From DATFUL01 sp041499035 (GTDB lineage Bacteria > Patescibacteriota > Microgenomatia > UBA8517): 29,959 nt of DNA. The notes beneath the pieces were generated by a model, which worked only from the letters and a program-made list of their open reading frames with translations, searched no databases and was not told the origin of the DNA. The DNA lies in NCBI GenBank assembly GCA_041499035.1, contig JBGQJK010000009.1:1-29959 (forward strand). The letters run 5' to 3'. Positions 28,057 through 29,959 of the stretch are shown piece after piece; the first letter of the stretch is position 1, and every line of letters starts with the position of its first letter. The position numbers and the translations under genes were made by a program.

Positions 28057-28977
28057 ATGACAGAACTAATTCCTACAAAATGGTCAAAGAAGAAAATGGT
28101 TTCTGTTGGTCTTGGTGTAATTGTCGTTTTGGTTTTACTCCTTGTCGGCTATGTTGCCTATCAATATTTTGTTTTGAAACAAAGTCTAGGGGTTCATTTG
28201 CTCCTTTTAAGTTCTGATAAAGCTAAAAATATTCTTATTCCGGGTGTTGCCTTGATTTTACTGATAGTTGCCGGAGCTTTTGCCTATTTCAAACTCAAAA
28301 AGTTTTCGTTAAATTCTCCCGAGAAAAATAAAATAATACTAAAGGCGGGAATATTAATATTAATTCTGGTTTCGGCAGTCGGGGGATATTTTAGCTATCA
28401 ATATTATCTTGTTAATAAACAATTTGGGCCACAGCTGGCAGCTCAACAGGAGACTAGAAATGTGGTTTCCGCAGTAGGAAAATATATGCTGCTTCCAAAC
28501 GAAGACCCAACCGTGGCCAGCGTCACGGATATAACTAAACTTAAAGGGCAGCCATTCTTTAGTCAAGCTCAAAATGGCGATAAGATTTTAATTTACGCCA
28601 ATGCCAAAGAGGCGATTCTTTACAGCCCTTCATCAAATAAAATTCTTGCAGTGGCACCATTAGCTATCAGTGGCCCGGCTCCATCGCAGGCGACGCAAGC
28701 AAAAATCGGCTTAAGAAACGGTACAGATAGCGCCGGAATTACCTACAAACTGGAAGCTCAAATCCAGCAACTGTTCCCGGGTTCAAATGTTGTTCTAAAA
28801 GATAACAGTAATACCAAATACGCAAAAACTTTGGTTGTAGTTTTGAATAATGCTGCTACAAGCGCGGCTTCCGACCTTGCCGCTAAGCTCAATGCAACAG
28901 TATCTGCATTGCCCGCGGGAGAAACAGCGCCGGCAGGAATTGATGTTCTGGTTATTGTCGGCAAAGATAAAATTTAA
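28057..28977 (+). CDS. Membrane protein with C-terminal LytR_C domain (306 aa)
   Basis: Three hydrophobic helices at about 14-37, 58-78 and 93-115, then an external region. Residues about 216-304 (KIGLRNGTDSAGITYKLEAQIQQLFPG ... IDVLVIVGKDK) match the LytR_C-terminal domain, found in wall-polymer transfer and envelope proteins; the catalytic LCP domain itself is absent. Helices 1 and 3 with their flanks look duplicated: GYVAYQYFVLKQSLGVHL against GYFSYQYYLVNKQFGPQL. Its place directly after the giant fibre gene suggests a role in anchoring or assembling that protein, an inference only. Its stop overlaps the convergent rarA stop by four bases. Confidence 0.82.
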   Translation: MTELIPTKWSKKKMVSVGLGVIVVLVLLLVGYVAYQYFVLKQSLGVHLLLLSSDKAKNILIPGVALILLIVAGAFAYFKLKKFSLNSPEKNKIILKAGILILILVSAVGGYFSYQYYLVNKQFGPQLAAQQETRNVVSAVGKYMLLPNEDPTVASVTDITKLKGQPFFSQAQNGDKILIYANAKEAILYSPSSNKILAVAPLAISGPAPSQATQAKIGLRNGTDSAGITYKLEAQIQQLFPGSNVVLKDNSNTKYAKTLVVVLNNAATSAASDLAAKLNATVSALPAGETAPAGIDVLVIVGKDKI

Positions 28978-29959
28978 TTCTTCTTAAAATACACTTTTCC
29001 CTGAAGTTTCTCCGGCAGATAACTTTCTTTATCATACGCCTCGTACCCTTCGCCGTAGCCGACCTCTTTCATCAGTTTTGTTACGGCGTTGCGAATTTTC
29101 AAGGGAACCGGAAGGTTGCCATATTTATTAACATCGCTCAACGCCTCCATATAGGCTGTGTAGGCGGAGCGGTCTTTTTTGGCGGTTGCAAGGTAAACCA
29201 CACCCGCGGCTAAATTTTCCTGACACTCCGGGTATCCTATCGTGTTGCAGGCGGCAAACACCGCGTTGGCAACAACCAGCGCGGTAGGAGACGCTACATC
29301 TTCGGATGCAAAAACAACCATTCTACGCGCGATATAAAGCGGGTCTTGCCCCGCAGCAACCATTCTTGCCAAATAATATAAAGCGGCGTCAACATCGGAT
29401 GCTCTCATAGACTTAATAAATGCCGAAATTACGTTATAAAAATCTTCTCCGCGTTTATCGAAAGTATACTGTCGTCGCTGGAGCGCGGTCTCGAGGTCCG
29501 GAATTTTTATAGTTGGCTTTGCTACCAAACTTGCTGCAATTTCCAAAACATTGAGCATTACACGGGCGTCTCCGTTTGCAGCTTCCAATAAGAACTTTTC
29601 CGCTTCCTTGTTTAACTTCTTTTTAAGGTATTTTAATGCCCTTCCAAGAATGGTCTTCAGCTCTTTTTCTTCAAGCTGTTCAAGAATGAGAACCCTTGTT
29701 CGGGATAGTAGAGGCCCAATGACTTCGAAAGAAGGATTTTCGGTTGTGGCACCAATCAGAACGATATCGCCATGTTCAACATGTGGCAGTAGTTTGTCCT
29801 GCTGGGCTTTGTTAAATCTGTGAATTTCGTCGACAAAAATTACAGTACTTTTCCCGCCGAATTCTATGCTTTTGTTTGCTTGTTCAATTATTTCTTTGAT
29901 CTCTTTTATACCATTAAAAGCTGCGTTAAAAGAGACAAACTTGCGGTCTGTTGTTTGAG
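28974..29959 (-). CDS. rarA: Replication-associated recombination protein RarA/MgsA, 3' part (5' end outside window)
   Basis: The frame is open through the right edge, giving about 327 C-terminal residues; an internal ATG at 29588 is not the start. Walker B IFVDEIHRFNKAQQDKLLPHVE and sensor 1 GATTENPSFEV are textbook RarA/MgsA (YcaJ) motifs, followed by LLSRTRVLILEQL. The C-terminal part (KRGEDFYNVISAFIKSMRASDVDAALYYLARM) is the helical tetramerisation domain. Walker A lies beyond the window. RarA is a clamp-loader-like ATPase that acts at stalled replication forks with SSB. It is convergent with the LytR_C gene; the two stop codons overlap. Confidence 0.95.
   Translation of the reverse strand, partial: QTTDRKFVSFNAAFNGIKEIKEIIEQANKSIEFGGKSTVIFVDEIHRFNKAQQDKLLPHVEHGDIVLIGATTENPSFEVIGPLLSRTRVLILEQLEEKELKTILGRALKYLKKKLNKEAEKFLLEAANGDARVMLNVLEIAASLVAKPTIKIPDLETALQRRQYTFDKRGEDFYNVISAFIKSMRASDVDAALYYLARMVAAGQDPLYIARRMVVFASEDVASPTALVVANAVFAACNTIGYPECQENLAAGVVYLATAKKDRSAYTAYMEALSDVNKYGNLPVPLKIRNAVTKLMKEVGYGEGYEAYDKESYLPEKLQGKVYFKKN

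Overview
The window looks like a chromosomal piece of a small-genome bacterium, most probably a Candidate Phyla Radiation (Patescibacteria) member of Microgenomates type. This is an inference from tight gene packing with abutting or overlapping genes, divergent versions of housekeeping enzymes, many short proteins without recognisable family, both tRNAs lacking an encoded CCA, single-membrane style envelope genes with Thr/Pro-rich tails, and one giant beta-strand-repeat surface protein. No rRNA or ribosomal protein gene is present to settle the taxonomy.

Layout. Positions 1-1100 (minus) hold an SDR oxidoreductase cut by the window edge and a SAM methyltransferase whose reading frame continues upstream through a TAG. 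Class II lysyl-tRNA synthetase follows (1204-2664, minus), then two tiny coupled genes (2809-3179, plus) and tRNA-Gln(CUG) (minus). Positions 3508-7040 hold a DUF192 protein, a small anchored protein, an acyltransferase, a 502-residue membrane protein and a DgkA/undecaprenol kinase-like protein. That kinase is divergent from a PAP2 phosphatase (7062), a likely lipid-carrier pair. Lon protease (7602-10049) sits behind a sigma70-type promoter overlapped by a CIRCE-like operator. Convergent with it is a VanW-like protein, itself divergent from an L,D-transpeptidase operon. A secreted glycoside-hydrolase-like protein with a C-terminal dockerin follows, bracketed by the intact and the decayed 3' ends of the preceding gene. 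Positions 13780-16390 are an accessory stretch of orphan small genes, tRNA-Glu(CUC) and a 460-bp gap with a possible structured RNA. Then come greA, class I lysyl-tRNA synthetase, a small membrane protein, an HD-domain protein, a 75-residue orphan, serS, an M29 aminopeptidase and a DJ-1/PfpI protein. The right end holds the 1769-residue repeat protein, a LytR_C-domain membrane protein and the 3' part of rarA/mgsA (minus).

Three themes connect the genes. (1) Translation: two unrelated lysyl-tRNA synthetases, serS and two tRNAs, each tRNA bracketed by an inverted repeat. (2) Envelope: carrier-lipid kinase and phosphatase, L,D-transpeptidase, VanW-like, LytR_C, dockerin enzyme, giant repeat protein. 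(3) Expression signals: at about sixteen first genes a -10-like hexamer lies only 5-16 nt before the start codon, often with a TTGNNN hexamer 17 bp further upstream. This predicts leaderless or nearly leaderless mRNAs. Two internal operon genes instead carry strong Shine-Dalgarno sequences.

The most unusual observations are the paired class I and class II LysRS, the window-wide leaderless architecture with overlapping divergent promoters, the CIRCE-like operator on lon, the exact 363-bp repeat array, the dockerin protein with a duplicated gene tail beside it, and the putative three-way-junction RNA at 16125-16321.
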